Shown one piece after another: positions 1 through 8,499 of a stretch of DNA of 64,000 nt (its first letter is position 1; each line of letters starts with the position of its first letter). A program made the position numbers and the translations under genes. This DNA comes from Bacillus_BU sp051233475 (lineage in GTDB: Bacteria > Bacillota > Bacilli > Bacillales > Cytobacillaceae), in the NCBI RefSeq assembly GCF_051233475.1, contig NZ_JBKFGH010000018.1:136830-200829 (forward strand), written 5' to 3'. Under the pieces are notes generated by a model. It did no database searches. It saw only the letters and a list, made by a program, of their open reading frames with translations, and was not told the origin of the DNA.

Positions 1-577
1 ATTTCTGCTTAAATGCAGCATTTTGTTTCTTTTTCAAATAAGGTCCAAGTAAAAGTCCCGACTCGATGTCTTGTTCATAGCCCGTTAAAGGACTTCCTTG
101 TTCCGCAACCAATACCTCGTATACTTTTCCGTCCTCCGCTATGATCTCTTCCTCTATAAGCATCCAGCCATTTTCTAACAACCATTTACGAACCGCCTTA
201 GAACCAACATTAGGTTGTAATATTAACCGTTTTATTGTGCCAAGCTTTTCCTTTCCCCGCTCCAAAATAGTCGAGATAAGTGTCCCACCCATTCCGCAAA
301 TCGTAATACAATCTACTTCATTAGGATTTATTACAGCTAAACCATCACCCTTTCGGACCAATATCTTAGATTCAAGCCCTTCAAGTTTGACTTGTTTCAT
401 TGCAGATTGGTAAGGCCCCTCGACCACCTCCCCAGCAATAGCGAAGGGCGAGATACCCTTAGAAACAACATGACAAGGAAGATAAGCATGATCTGAGCCA
501 ATATCCGCAATTTTTAAACCTTGAGGTATGTATTTAACTACTGTTTGCAACCGTAGCGATAAAATTTCCGTATTCAT
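1..577 (-). CDS. trmK: tRNA (adenine(22)-N1)-methyltransferase TrmK, 3' end cut by window edge
   Basis: This enzyme uses S-adenosylmethionine to methylate N1 of A22 in tRNA. The N-terminal 192 residues are visible and match the TrmK family: the SAM-binding motif ADIGSDHAYLP at about residues 24-34, GMGG at 95-98 and a QPN catalytic-loop motif near 121. The reading frame runs off the left edge, so the C-terminal coiled-coil part (about 40-50 residues in relatives) is missing. The chosen start is the ATG at 577; an in-frame ATG at 595 would add six residues, and neither has a strong ribosome binding site. Its place next to cccA, sigA and dnaG is the conserved Bacillus order. Confidence 0.93.
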   Translation of the reverse strand, partial: MNTEILSLRLQTVVKYIPQGLKIADIGSDHAYLPCHVVSKGISPFAIAGEVVEGPYQSAMKQVKLEGLESKILVRKGDGLAVINPNEVDCITICGMGGTLISTILERGKEKLGTIKRLILQPNVGSKAVRKWLLENGWMLIEEEIIAEDGKVYEVLVAEQGSPLTGYEQDIESGLLLGPYLKKKQNAAFKQK

Positions 578-638
578 ATGTACCCACACTTTCATTAACA
601 ATATCCATCATTATAAAACATTACCCTTTTAAGTATAG

Positions 639-668
639 AAAAAGTCCTTTGCATATGCAAAGGACTTT
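639..668 (-). terminator. Intrinsic terminator after cccA
   Basis: A perfect palindromic stem built on AGTCCTTTGCA, followed on the minus strand by a T-rich tail. It lies a few bases after the cccA stop and separates cccA from trmK. Confidence 0.8.
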
Positions 669-674
669 CCACAA

Positions 675-1034
675 TTATTTAATTTCAGCCAGCCATTTTG
701 CCATATCGGCTGCTTTATCCTCTGGAACTAATCCAGGAGGCATGCTGTTTCTACCTTTTGTCACAACAGTCTTGATTTCATCTTGTGACAATCTTTTTCC
801 AACACCTTTTAATGCCGGACCTACTCCCCCACTGTAGTCGGCACCGTGACATCCTACACAGCTCTGCTTGTAAATGTCCTCTGGATTGGCAGCAACTTCT
901 TCAGTCTTTCCGCCGCCTTCTTTTTCTTTTGCAAGTTCTTCCGCGTCCCCTAACCCTTTGAATGATAGCAAAAACATTAGGCCAATCCCAAAAATCATGA
1001 TGACCACGAACGGGATGATCGGATTACGATTCAT
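675..1034 (-). CDS. cccA: Cytochrome c-550, membrane-anchored
   Basis: A small electron-carrier cytochrome held in the membrane by an uncleaved N-terminal helix (residues 6-24), with the haem domain outside. The single covalent haem site CVGCH is at 59-63, and a likely distal methionine lies in SMPPG near 98. A linker rich in E, K and G (31-50) joins the two parts. Length is 119 residues, as expected for CccA. The start is the ATG at 1034, which has the strong site AGGAGGTAATATC; an upstream in-frame start would give 15 non-conserved residues. It sits between sigA and trmK and ends in its own terminator, so it is probably transcribed alone. Confidence 0.95.
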   Translation of the reverse strand: MNRNPIIPFVVIMIFGIGLMFLLSFKGLGDAEELAKEKEGGGKTEEVAANPEDIYKQSCVGCHGADYSGGVGPALKGVGKRLSQDEIKTVVTKGRNSMPPGLVPEDKAADMAKWLAEIK

Positions 1035-1374
1035 GATATTACCTCCTATGTAATAACGATCAAATAAATAAATCTTCAAACAACTTTTATTTTACTTGAA
1101 AATTCAAAATTGTAAAAGCCCTAAAGTAAACTTTATCACAGGAATTGACAAATAATGTGTAAATAATCTGAAGAATTAGACGAAGTTCGATATTGAATAC
1201 GCTTACATTTGCATCTATAATATTAATTATAATAGTTTTCTAAATATTTTGAATACAGATAGATAATATCAATATTTCCTTTGAAAACTCATTTGCAAAC
1301 TAAATAATTATTCAGTAAAATAATAGAAAATACAAATAAAGGAATTTATTTGTAAAAAGTCTTTGTAAATAGCC
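1035..1374. other. AT-rich gap upstream of cccA
   Basis: About 340 bases without a supported gene. It is strongly AT-rich and should hold the cccA promoter on the minus strand, but I cannot pick one convincing hexamer pair. No RNA gene or repeat is apparent until the repeat that begins near 1375. Confidence 0.5.
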
Positions 1375-1540
1375 TGTTGATTTCCGCTGTAGATGCTCGC
1401 TTTCCGCGGGGGAGTCCGCGAGCCTCCTCGGCGCCATAGCGCCTGTGGGGTCTCCCGTGACACCTTCTCCCGCAGGAGTCTCGCACCTTCCGCTCCAATC
1501 AACAGAGTGCTCAAAAATCAACATTGTTCTTTAACACAGC
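1375..1540. repeat. Dispersed GC-rich inverted-repeat element, copy A
   Basis: Core 1375-1504 begins TGTTGATT and ends AATCAACA, a terminal inverted repeat. Inside are hairpins such as GGCGC-CATA-GCGCC and CGCGG/CCGCG. Related cores occur at 36778, 44830, 48444 and 63699. The right flank, ending TTTAACACAGC at 1540, is shared with the copies at 44.8 and 63.7 kb, so the full element is longer than the core. It is much richer in GC than its surroundings. The open frames that cross it recur in every copy and are artefacts of the repeat. It lies between the sigA terminator and cccA. Confidence 0.9.
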
Positions 1541-1542
1541 TG

Positions 1543-1583
1543 TAAAAAAAAATAGCTTACTTCATTTAAGAAGTAAACTATCT
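1543..1583 (-). terminator. Intrinsic terminator after sigA
   Basis: On the minus strand ATAGTTTACTTC pairs with GAAGTAAGCTAT across a 6-base loop, followed by nine T. This ends the yqxD-dnaG-sigA operon. Confidence 0.85.
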
Positions 1584-1596
1584 TTATTGTTATGAT

Positions 1597-2724
1597 TTAT
1601 TCAAGAAAATCCTTTAATCGTTTGCTTCGACTTGGGTGTCTTAGCTTTCGAAGGGCTTTTGCTTCGATTTGACGAATCCGTTCACGGGTAACGCCAAAAA
1701 CCTTTCCGACCTCTTCAAGTGTTCTTGTGCGTCCATCGTCTAAACCGAAGCGAAGACGAAGCACGTTTTCTTCACGGTCAGTCAATGTATCAAGAACATC
1801 TTCAAGCTGCTCTTTTAACAGTTCATAGGCTGCATGCTCGGAAGGTGAGGTTGCATCTTGGTCCTCAATGAAATCACCTAAATGTGAATCATCTTCTTCG
1901 CCAATTGGTGTTTCTAATGAAACTGGTTCTTGAGCGATTTTCAGAATCTCACGAACTTTATCTGGAGTTAAATCCATATCCTCGGCAATTTCTTCTGGAG
2001 TTGGTTCGCGGCCAAGATCTTGAAGTAATTGTCTTTGAACCCGGATTAATTTATTTATCGTTTCAACCATATGCACAGGGATTCGGATTGTTCTTGCTTG
2101 GTCAGCAATTGCTCTAGTAATCGCTTGGCGAATCCACCAGGTTGCATACGTACTAAATTTAAAGCCTTTACGATAGTCGAATTTTTCTACCGCTTTAATT
2201 AATCCCATATTTCCTTCTTGAATAAGGTCAAGAAATAGCATTCCACGACCGACATAACGCTTGGCAATGCTGACAACAAGACGTAAGTTTGCCTCAGCAA
2301 GACGTCTTTTTGCCTCTTCGTCTCCTTCTTCGATTCGAGTGGCTAAATTAATCTCTTCCTCAGCGGAAAGAAGATCAACGCGACCAATTTCTTTTAGGTA
2401 CATTCTAACGGGATCATTAATTTTAACACCTGGAGGAACACTAAGATCATTTAAATCAAACTCTTCTTCATCTTCCTTAGTTAAATCGGGAAGACTTGGA
2501 TCTTCTTCGTCCCCATCTCCAACTAATTCAATACCTTGGTCCCCTAAAAATTCATAAAATTCATCCATTTGGTGAGAATCTAATTCAAACTGAGCTAATT
2601 TTTCAGCAATGTCATCATAATTAAGGACGCCAATTTTTTTCCCAGTTTCAGTCAACTGGTCCTTTATCTGTTCCAGGGTCATATCTGAATCGACCTCTTT
2701 CGAACGGGCTGGTTTTTCAGCCAT
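1597..2724 (-). CDS. sigA: RNA polymerase primary sigma factor SigA (sigma-70 family)
   Basis: The housekeeping sigma factor that lets RNA polymerase recognise -10/-35 promoters. Length is 375 residues, close to B. subtilis SigA (371). Visible parts are an acidic N-terminal region 1.1 (to about 95), region 1.2 (DPVRMYLKEIG, 104-114), region 2 with FSTYATWWIRQAI (190-202), and the region 4.2 helix-turn-helix RERIRQIEAKALRKLRHP near the C-terminus. The start is the ATG at 2724, preceded by GGAGGGGG. It is the last gene of the yqxD-dnaG-sigA operon, only 38 bases after dnaG, the classic macromolecular-synthesis arrangement. Confidence 0.98.
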   Translation of the reverse strand: MAEKPARSKEVDSDMTLEQIKDQLTETGKKIGVLNYDDIAEKLAQFELDSHQMDEFYEFLGDQGIELVGDGDEEDPSLPDLTKEDEEEFDLNDLSVPPGVKINDPVRMYLKEIGRVDLLSAEEEINLATRIEEGDEEAKRRLAEANLRLVVSIAKRYVGRGMLFLDLIQEGNMGLIKAVEKFDYRKGFKFSTYATWWIRQAITRAIADQARTIRIPVHMVETINKLIRVQRQLLQDLGREPTPEEIAEDMDLTPDKVREILKIAQEPVSLETPIGEEDDSHLGDFIEDQDATSPSEHAAYELLKEQLEDVLDTLTDREENVLRLRFGLDDGRTRTLEEVGKVFGVTRERIRQIEAKALRKLRHPSRSKRLKDFLE

Positions 2725-2762
2725 ATGTCCCCCTCCTTCCAAAAATCAAAGATACAATAGAT

Positions 2763-4565
2763 CTATAGCGACTTGCGCAGTTGGATGATTTCCATTGCGA
2801 TAGCGGCTGCTTTAAGAAAATCCCTTTGACGCTCTGCTTCCGTTCTTTCCGCCTCTTTTTCTTTTATCTTTAACATTTTTTGATGATTCAACACCTGTTT
2901 TATATAATCAGATAATTCCTTTTCAGCTAATTCTTCATTAACCAGCATCATTTCAATCTCTGTAATAATTCGGCGAAGTCTTTCATCTTGAACAAAGTTT
3001 AAAAACAAGCTGGGATCAGGTTGGTTTCCTTCTTCATAAAAACCGAGTAAGTAAGTAAAAATGGCTTGGTGTTCATCAATGTTAAAGGTATTTCCTTGCA
3101 GTAATTGCTGCACTTTAAAGGCGACCTCACTGCTTTTCAGCATGTGAGCAATTAAATGCCGTTCCGCATTATAGTAAGCAGGCTTTAATTGATCAATTTG
3201 CTTTCTGATCAGTACTGGTTGATTAGATCCTTTTTGCTTTTTGAGTTGATTTTCCGGTTTCCCACCGCTATAACTTTGTAATTGTTGTAATAACGCATCC
3301 AGGGATAAGGAAAATTCATTGGCTATTTGCCGAAGATAATGATCTCTTTCAACTGCTTTTTCCAGTTTGCTGATCTCTTTTAATACTTCTTCGATATAAA
3401 GGAGCCGTTCTCCTTCATGTTGAAGATTTTTTCCACGCCGGTAATAAAGAAGTTTAAAGGACATGAACGTAATACTGGCCCCTATTACATCGTGAAAGAA
3501 TTTCTCCTCACCGAATTGTTTGATGTAGTCATCAGGGTCTAGTCCTTCAGGCATTACGGCCACAAAAACATTGCTGCCGGCAGCTGTAAGCATGTTACCG
3601 GCACGATATGAAGCCTCAATTCCTGCATGGTCAGCATCATAGCAAATCGTTACGGTTTGACAATCACGCCGCAATATTTCAACATGTTCCTCTGTCAAAG
3701 ATGTACCCATTGTGGCAACACCGTTAACTACACCGGATCGATCTGCAGCAATTACATCTGCAAATCCTTCAAAAAGAACTGCTTGTTGATGTTTTCGGAT
3801 ATGAGATCTTGCTAAATGATAATTATATATAATTTTACTTTTATTAAAGATTGCTGTTTCAGGACTATTTAAATATTTGGGGTCTTCGCCCCCGAGTGAT
3901 CTCCCGGAAAAAGCAATCGTATTCCCATTTCGGTCAAATATCGGAAACATAATCCGATTTCGAAAACGATCAAAAACGTTTCCGTCCCGTTCCCTTTTAA
4001 TAATTAACCCCGATTTTTCCAACAAATCAATTGAAAAACCCTTTTTGGTTAAAAGCTTAAAAGTATAATCCCAAGAGGGCAGTGCGTAGCCAATTTGAAA
4101 TTTTTCAATGGACTCATTGGTAAAGCCTCTTTTTAATAAATATTCAAGGGCTTCCTGACCATCTTTTGTGTTTACTAATAAATGATGATAAAATTTACGT
4201 AATAAATCGTGGGCATCCAACATTTGTTGGAAATCCTTTGAAATGGATTTTGCTGGTACATTTGTCTGGATTTCAAGTTCTATATTAGCTCTTTCAGCTA
4301 ATTTCATTGCTGCTTCAACAAATGTTAATCCATCTTTCTCCATTAAAAATGAGAAAACATTTCCTCCAGCTTTACATCCAAAGCAATGGTAAATTTGTTT
4401 GTCGGGCGATACTGAAAAAGAAGGGGTACTTTCACCGTGAAATGGACATAATCCAAAATAATTTCGTCCATGCTTCTTCAGTTGAATATATTCGCTTATC
4501 ACATCGACAATATCCACTGATTGACGAATTTGATTAATTTTTTCTTCGGCAATTAGTTCTGCCAT
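2763..4565 (-). CDS. dnaG: DNA primase
   Basis: Makes RNA primers for chromosome replication and is recruited by the replicative helicase. Of 600 residues, the N-terminal CHC2 zinc ribbon has Cys40, His43, Cys61 and Cys64. The TOPRIM catalytic domain follows, with LFEGFADVIA and the acidic motif YDADHAG near residues 265-315. The C-terminal third, ending in a lysine/glutamate-rich helix, is the helicase-interaction domain. It starts at ATG 4565, 41 bases after yqxD, and is cotranscribed with sigA. Confidence 0.98.
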   Translation of the reverse strand: MAELIAEEKINQIRQSVDIVDVISEYIQLKKHGRNYFGLCPFHGESTPSFSVSPDKQIYHCFGCKAGGNVFSFLMEKDGLTFVEAAMKLAERANIELEIQTNVPAKSISKDFQQMLDAHDLLRKFYHHLLVNTKDGQEALEYLLKRGFTNESIEKFQIGYALPSWDYTFKLLTKKGFSIDLLEKSGLIIKRERDGNVFDRFRNRIMFPIFDRNGNTIAFSGRSLGGEDPKYLNSPETAIFNKSKIIYNYHLARSHIRKHQQAVLFEGFADVIAADRSGVVNGVATMGTSLTEEHVEILRRDCQTVTICYDADHAGIEASYRAGNMLTAAGSNVFVAVMPEGLDPDDYIKQFGEEKFFHDVIGASITFMSFKLLYYRRGKNLQHEGERLLYIEEVLKEISKLEKAVERDHYLRQIANEFSLSLDALLQQLQSYSGGKPENQLKKQKGSNQPVLIRKQIDQLKPAYYNAERHLIAHMLKSSEVAFKVQQLLQGNTFNIDEHQAIFTYLLGFYEEGNQPDPSLFLNFVQDERLRRIITEIEMMLVNEELAEKELSDYIKQVLNHQKMLKIKEKEAERTEAERQRDFLKAAAIAMEIIQLRKSL

Positions 4566-4606
4566 GAAAACAACTCCATCACAAAGTGAAAATTTCTTTC
4601 TCTTGA

Positions 4607-5077
4607 TTATTTTCTTACATAATTCGACAAAAGCAAGGTCAGTTGATTGATAAACCTTTGCCGATCTTCCTTTGAGAAAGGTTTTGGACCTTTCCCAAAA
4701 TTCCCCTGACGGCGGGCCTTTGCTGAAAGATATCTCATATCCAGAGCTGTAACGATGTCCTCTTCGTTATAAATACTTCCCCGTGGAGATAGGACAAAAA
4801 CCTCCTTTGGCAAAAGGGTTGAAGCTAACCCAATATCCTGTGTAACAACAATATCTCTTTTGTTCACATGATTAAGTATAAATAAGTCAGCCGCTTCCTT
4901 TTCATTCTCAACATAGACCCATCGTTCCTCAGCTGTATGGTTCGACACATGTGAATAGGATGCAACAAAAATAACCTCAAACAAGAATTTGTTAGCAATT
5001 TGGATGATTTCTTGTTTGACTGGACAAGAATCAGCATCGACAAATAGAGTCGGCTGATTAATTTTATAACTAATTAT
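4607..5077 (-). CDS. yqxD: YqxD, UPF0178/DUF188 family; apparent non-canonical start
   Basis: A small conserved protein of unknown biochemical role, in the PIN-like YaiI/YqxD family. The family signature VDADSCPVK is present near the N-terminus, and the C-terminal half carries ALDMRYLSAKARRQGNFGKGP. From the in-frame stop at 5084-5086 to the signature there is no ATG, GTG, TTG or CTG. The only well-placed start is ATA at 5077 (or ATT at 5074), 7 or 10 bases after a GGAGTG ribosome binding site at 5085-5090. Starting at the TTG at 4984 would remove the conserved motif. With the ATA start the protein is 156 residues. It heads the dnaG-sigA operon. Confidence 0.8.
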   Translation of the reverse strand: MISYKINQPTLFVDADSCPVKQEIIQIANKFLFEVIFVASYSHVSNHTAEERWVYVENEKEAADLFILNHVNKRDIVVTQDIGLASTLLPKEVFVLSPRGSIYNEEDIVTALDMRYLSAKARRQGNFGKGPKPFSKEDRQRFINQLTLLLSNYVRK

Positions 5078-5238
5078 TCTACATCACTCCACATATTCCT
5101 TCTTTTGAGGATAACTTTTCACTAGGGAAACGTGTCGATTTTTTTTACAGGGGTTTCCTTGACATCTCACAATAAATAGTTTATTCGTTCACAATCAACT
5201 CTAAACCTATTTCTGATACATTTTTATCACAATTTTTT

Positions 5239-5267
5239 ATTATAGTATATTGCCTTTAGTTTTTCCA
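5239..5267 (-). promoter_or_regulatory. Candidate sigma-A promoter for yqxD-dnaG-sigA
   Basis: Minus strand -10 TATAAT (5239-5244) and -35 TGGAAA (5262-5267) with a 17-base spacer. It lies about 160 bases before yqxD in an otherwise featureless 318-base gap (5078-5395) and points toward the operon. The -10 is perfect and the -35 matches four of six positions. Confidence 0.55.
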
Positions 5268-5363
5268 TCGCTTTTTTTAAAAAAACTTTGGATTAAAGGC
5301 TTTTTAATTAAAGTATTTTGTTTTCCGACACATTTTTGAAATATTTTACCGTTTGACTAATAA

Positions 5364-5391
5364 AAGAGCTAACACTAATGTGTCAGCTCTT
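5364..5391 (-). terminator. Intrinsic terminator after ppsR
   Basis: AAGAGCT pairs with AGCTCTT, continued by ACAC/GTGT across a 4-base loop, with TTTTATTAG following on the minus strand. It starts four bases after the ppsR stop. Confidence 0.8.
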
Positions 5392-5395
5392 ACGT

Positions 5396-6211
5396 TTAAC
5401 TTTGTAATTTTTTATTGTACATATTCCAAATAACATTTGCTGTTTCCTCAACCGCTTTGTTGGTCACATCAATGACTGGGCAACCGATTTTGGCAACAAC
5501 CTTTTCAAAAAAGGCAAGTTCTTCTTTGATTCGTTCAATATTCGCATAGCTTGCTTTATCGTTTAAACCAAGTGAAATTAACCGTTCTCTTCGAATTTGA
5601 TTCAATTTATCAGGGCTTATTTTTAAAGCAAAGCATTTATTCGGTGCAGAAACGAAAATTTCTTCAGGAGGATCCACTTCTGGTACGATTGGTACATTTG
5701 CAACCTTCAATCTTTTATGGGCAAGATACTGTGATAATGGTGTTTTTGAAGTTCGCGAAACACCAAGTAAAACAATATCCGCTTTGATAATACCGCGTGG
5801 ATCGCGACCATCATCATATTTTACAGCAAATTCAATTGCTTCTACCTTTTTAAAATAATCCTCATCAAGCTTGCGAACAAGACCTGGTTCATTTAGTGGT
5901 TTCGTTCCACATAAATTCTCAATTTGATCCATTATTGGACCGATTAAATCACAAGCCTGAATGCCTTCCATTTGAGTAATGTCACGCATATAATTGCGCA
6001 TATCCGGTTTAACCAATGTATAAGCAATCATGCCTTTATCTAGTTTTACTAAAGAGATCACTTCATCTAAATGTGCCGTATCTTCAACATAAGGGAATCG
6101 TTTAATTGTTACATTAGCACCATTAAACTGACTGATTGCAGCTTTGGTGACAAGCTCAGCTGTTTCCCCAACAGAATCAGAAACGACGTATATAATTGGC
6201 AGCCTATTCAT
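5396..6211 (-). CDS. ppsR: Pyruvate, phosphate dikinase regulatory protein (kinase/pyrophosphorylase)
   Basis: A bifunctional DUF299 enzyme that inactivates pyruvate, phosphate dikinase by ADP-dependent threonine phosphorylation and reactivates it with phosphate. The P-loop-like motif GVSRTSKTPLS is at 150-160, and the N-terminal VVSDSVGETAE is family-typical. Length is 271 residues, standard for the family. It follows ccpN by 29 bases, the conserved ccpN-ppsR pair, and both genes concern switching between glycolysis and gluconeogenesis. Confidence 0.95.
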   Translation of the reverse strand: MNRLPIIYVVSDSVGETAELVTKAAISQFNGANVTIKRFPYVEDTAHLDEVISLVKLDKGMIAYTLVKPDMRNYMRDITQMEGIQACDLIGPIMDQIENLCGTKPLNEPGLVRKLDEDYFKKVEAIEFAVKYDDGRDPRGIIKADIVLLGVSRTSKTPLSQYLAHKRLKVANVPIVPEVDPPEEIFVSAPNKCFALKISPDKLNQIRRERLISLGLNDKASYANIERIKEELAFFEKVVAKIGCPVIDVTNKAVEETANVIWNMYNKKLQS

Positions 6212-6240
6212 TCCTTTATACCATCTCCTAAGGTTTGACC

Positions 6241-6876
6241 TTATTCTCCAGATGCAAGAGCGACAAAGGCCTTTGTAATATTAGTTTTTGTCACCCGACC
6301 TACCACTTCAAAACCTTTTTCGGTTTCTTTTACAACAGGTAAGGCATCAATTTGTTTTTCGATTAATTTAATGGCAATATCAATTAACAAATCATCTCGC
6401 TGACAAACAGTAATATTTGGCATTCTCGTCATGATAATATTTACCGGTAAGGCAGCTAATTCCTGTTTACCCAAGCTTGCTCGCAGCAAGTCTTTTCGCG
6501 AAAGTACTCCAACTAATATCGAGTTTTGATCGATAACAAATAAAGTTCCTACATCCTCTAGAAACATGGTTACAATCGCATCATAAACTGAAACACTTTC
6601 ATTAATGACAACTGGAATTGATTGATAGTCCTTAACATATATTTTGTTTAAATTTTCGGTAAGCAGCTGAACTCCTGATTTGCCTGTATAAAAATAACCA
6701 ACCCGTGGTCTGGCATCCAAATATCCTGCCATAGTTAGTATAGCTAAATCAGGGCGAAGCGTCGCTCTTGTTAAGTTTAGCCGTTCAGCAATATTTTCAC
6801 CTGTGATTGGTCCATTGTCTTTTACAATCTGAAGAATTTGTTCTTGCCGATTATTCAGTTCGATTGTCCTCACCAC
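6241..6876 (-). CDS. ccpN: Transcriptional repressor CcpN
   Basis: Represses gluconeogenic genes (gapB, pckA in B. subtilis) during growth on glycolytic carbon. It has an N-terminal winged helix (residues 5-60, with LTRATLRPDLAILT) and two CBS domains (about 80-205, VSVYDAIVTMFLEDVGTLFV and ITVCQRDDLLIDIA) that sense nucleotides. Length is 211 residues. Two tandem GTG codons (6876 and 6873) can serve as start; neither has a well-spaced ribosome binding site, so the exact N-terminus is uncertain by one residue. It is the first gene of the ccpN-ppsR pair. Confidence 0.95.
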   Translation of the reverse strand: MVRTIELNNRQEQILQIVKDNGPITGENIAERLNLTRATLRPDLAILTMAGYLDARPRVGYFYTGKSGVQLLTENLNKIYVKDYQSIPVVINESVSVYDAIVTMFLEDVGTLFVIDQNSILVGVLSRKDLLRASLGKQELAALPVNIIMTRMPNITVCQRDDLLIDIAIKLIEKQIDALPVVKETEKGFEVVGRVTKTNITKAFVALASGE

Positions 6877-6999
6877 CCTGTTAAAAAACCATTTATGTAA
6901 AACCTTTATTTATAAGGCTATACTATTTAAAATTATTATATACTAATTATCCTGTTTGAAAAGGTAAGAAACAAGGTAAAAACGTGAAAAATTAAGGAA

Positions 7000-7024
7000 A
7001 AAGTGCGGAGATTCCGCACTTTTA
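7000..7024 (-). terminator. Intrinsic terminator after the glycyl-tRNA synthetase gene
   Basis: AAGTGCGGA pairs with TCCGCACTT around a 3-base loop; on the minus strand it runs into TTTTTCC. It separates glyS from ccpN. Confidence 0.85.
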
Positions 7025-7063
7025 TGTTTTCGCAAGAACATCGAATGATAACTTAGAAGAAAA

Positions 7064-8449
7064 TTAAAACTCGATTTTATTTTGAATGAATTCTACTAAT
7101 TGGGAAATCGGAATACGGGTTTGTTCCATTGTATCACGGTCCCGAACGGTTACCATCTTATCTTCTTTTGAATCAAAGTCAAAAGTGATACAGAATGGAG
7201 TACCAATTTCATCATGACGACGATAGCGTTTACCGATTGAACCTGATTCATCGTAATCCACTAAGAAATGTTTTGCCAACAGGTCATACACTTCTCTTGC
7301 ATCATCAGATAATTTTTTGGAAAGTGGTAAAATCGCTGCTTTAAATGGCGCAAGTGCCGGATGCAAGTGCATCACGGTTCTCGATGTACCATCCTCAAGT
7401 TGTTCCTCATCATAAGCGTCGATTAGGAAAGCAAGCGTTACACGGTCAGCTCCTAATGATGGTTCGATACAGTAAGGAATATATTTTTCATTTGTTTCTT
7501 GATCTAAGTAATGGAAGTCCTCACCAGAAAACTCCATATGCTGTTTTAAATCGTAATCTGTTCTTGACGCAACACCCCAAAGCTCACCCCAGCCAAACGG
7601 GAATTTGTATTCAAAGTCGGTTGTTGCATTACTGTAATGAGATAATTCGTCTTCATTGTGATCACGAAGGCGAAGGTTTTCTCTGGTCATACCTAAAGAC
7701 ATTAACCATTGCTCTGCAAACTGTTTCCAATAATCAAACCATTTAAGTTCTTCGCCTGGCTTACAGAAAAACTCCAGTTCCATTTGTTCAAATTCTCTTG
7801 TACGGAACGTAAAATTACCTGGAGTAATTTCATTTCGGAAGCTTTTTCCGATTTGAGCAATACCAAATGGAAGTTTTTTACGCATCGTCCGTTGAACATT
7901 CTTAAAGTTTACAAAGATACCTTGAGCTGTCTCAGGGCGAAGGAAGATTTCGTTTGCGCTTGACTCGGTAACACCTTGAAACGTTTTAAACATAAGATTA
8001 AATTGACGAATTCCTGTAAAATCAAAGCTTCCACAATCCGGACAAGCGATTTTGTGTTCAGAAATTAATTCCTCCATTCTGGAGAACGGAAGACCATCGA
8101 CAACCATTTCAATTCCTTTTTCGTCGAGTGCATTTTCAATTAGCTTATCGGCACGATGTCTTGCTTTACATTTTTTACAATCGATCATAGGATCATTAAA
8201 GTTTCCAATATGACCAGAGGCTTCCCATGTACGTGGATTCATTAAAATAGCTGCATCTAATCCGACATTATAAGGAGATTGGTGTATGAATTTTTTCCAC
8301 CATGCCTGTTTAATATTGTTCTTAAGTTCAACCCCAAGCGGACCGTAATCCCAAGTATTTGCCAAGCCACCATAAATTTCTGAGCCCGGAAAAATAAAAC
8401 CTCTGTGTTTTGCATGGGAAACGATTTGTTCCATACTACTAACGCTCAT
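7064..8449 (-). CDS. glyS: Glycyl-tRNA synthetase, single-chain dimeric type
   Basis: Charges tRNA-Gly. This is the one-polypeptide class II form (about 460 residues, alpha2), not the alpha2-beta2 GlyQ/GlyS form found at this place in B. subtilis. Class II motif 2 appears as FRNEITPGNFTFRTREFEQM and motif 3 as EPSLGADRVTLAFLIDAY; a zinc-type cysteine cluster (CKKCKA and CPDCGSFD) lies near residues 95-150. The start is the ATG at 8449, eight bases after AAGGAG; the ATG at 8452 is also possible. It is controlled by the T-box upstream and is transcribed apart from recO. Confidence 0.96.
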   Translation of the reverse strand: MSVSSMEQIVSHAKHRGFIFPGSEIYGGLANTWDYGPLGVELKNNIKQAWWKKFIHQSPYNVGLDAAILMNPRTWEASGHIGNFNDPMIDCKKCKARHRADKLIENALDEKGIEMVVDGLPFSRMEELISEHKIACPDCGSFDFTGIRQFNLMFKTFQGVTESSANEIFLRPETAQGIFVNFKNVQRTMRKKLPFGIAQIGKSFRNEITPGNFTFRTREFEQMELEFFCKPGEELKWFDYWKQFAEQWLMSLGMTRENLRLRDHNEDELSHYSNATTDFEYKFPFGWGELWGVASRTDYDLKQHMEFSGEDFHYLDQETNEKYIPYCIEPSLGADRVTLAFLIDAYDEEQLEDGTSRTVMHLHPALAPFKAAILPLSKKLSDDAREVYDLLAKHFLVDYDESGSIGKRYRRHDEIGTPFCITFDFDSKEDKMVTVRDRDTMEQTRIPISQLVEFIQNKIEF

Positions 8450-8499
8450 CATCAAAACTCCTTTTCAAATTCCTTTAGTAAAGACGGCCTTTTTAAGAC

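Noticed and set aside
1308..1524. Open frames of about 70 residues over the repeat near 1.4 kb
   Set aside because: Nearly the same peptides (for example LIGAEGARLLREKVSRETP) recur in the other repeat copies such as 44.8 kb. They follow from the repeat sequence and have no ribosome binding site.
4607..4984. Calling yqxD from the TTG at 4984 (125 residues)
   Set aside because: This start removes the conserved VDADSCPVK motif, which is in frame upstream. The longer, non-standard start explains the family better.
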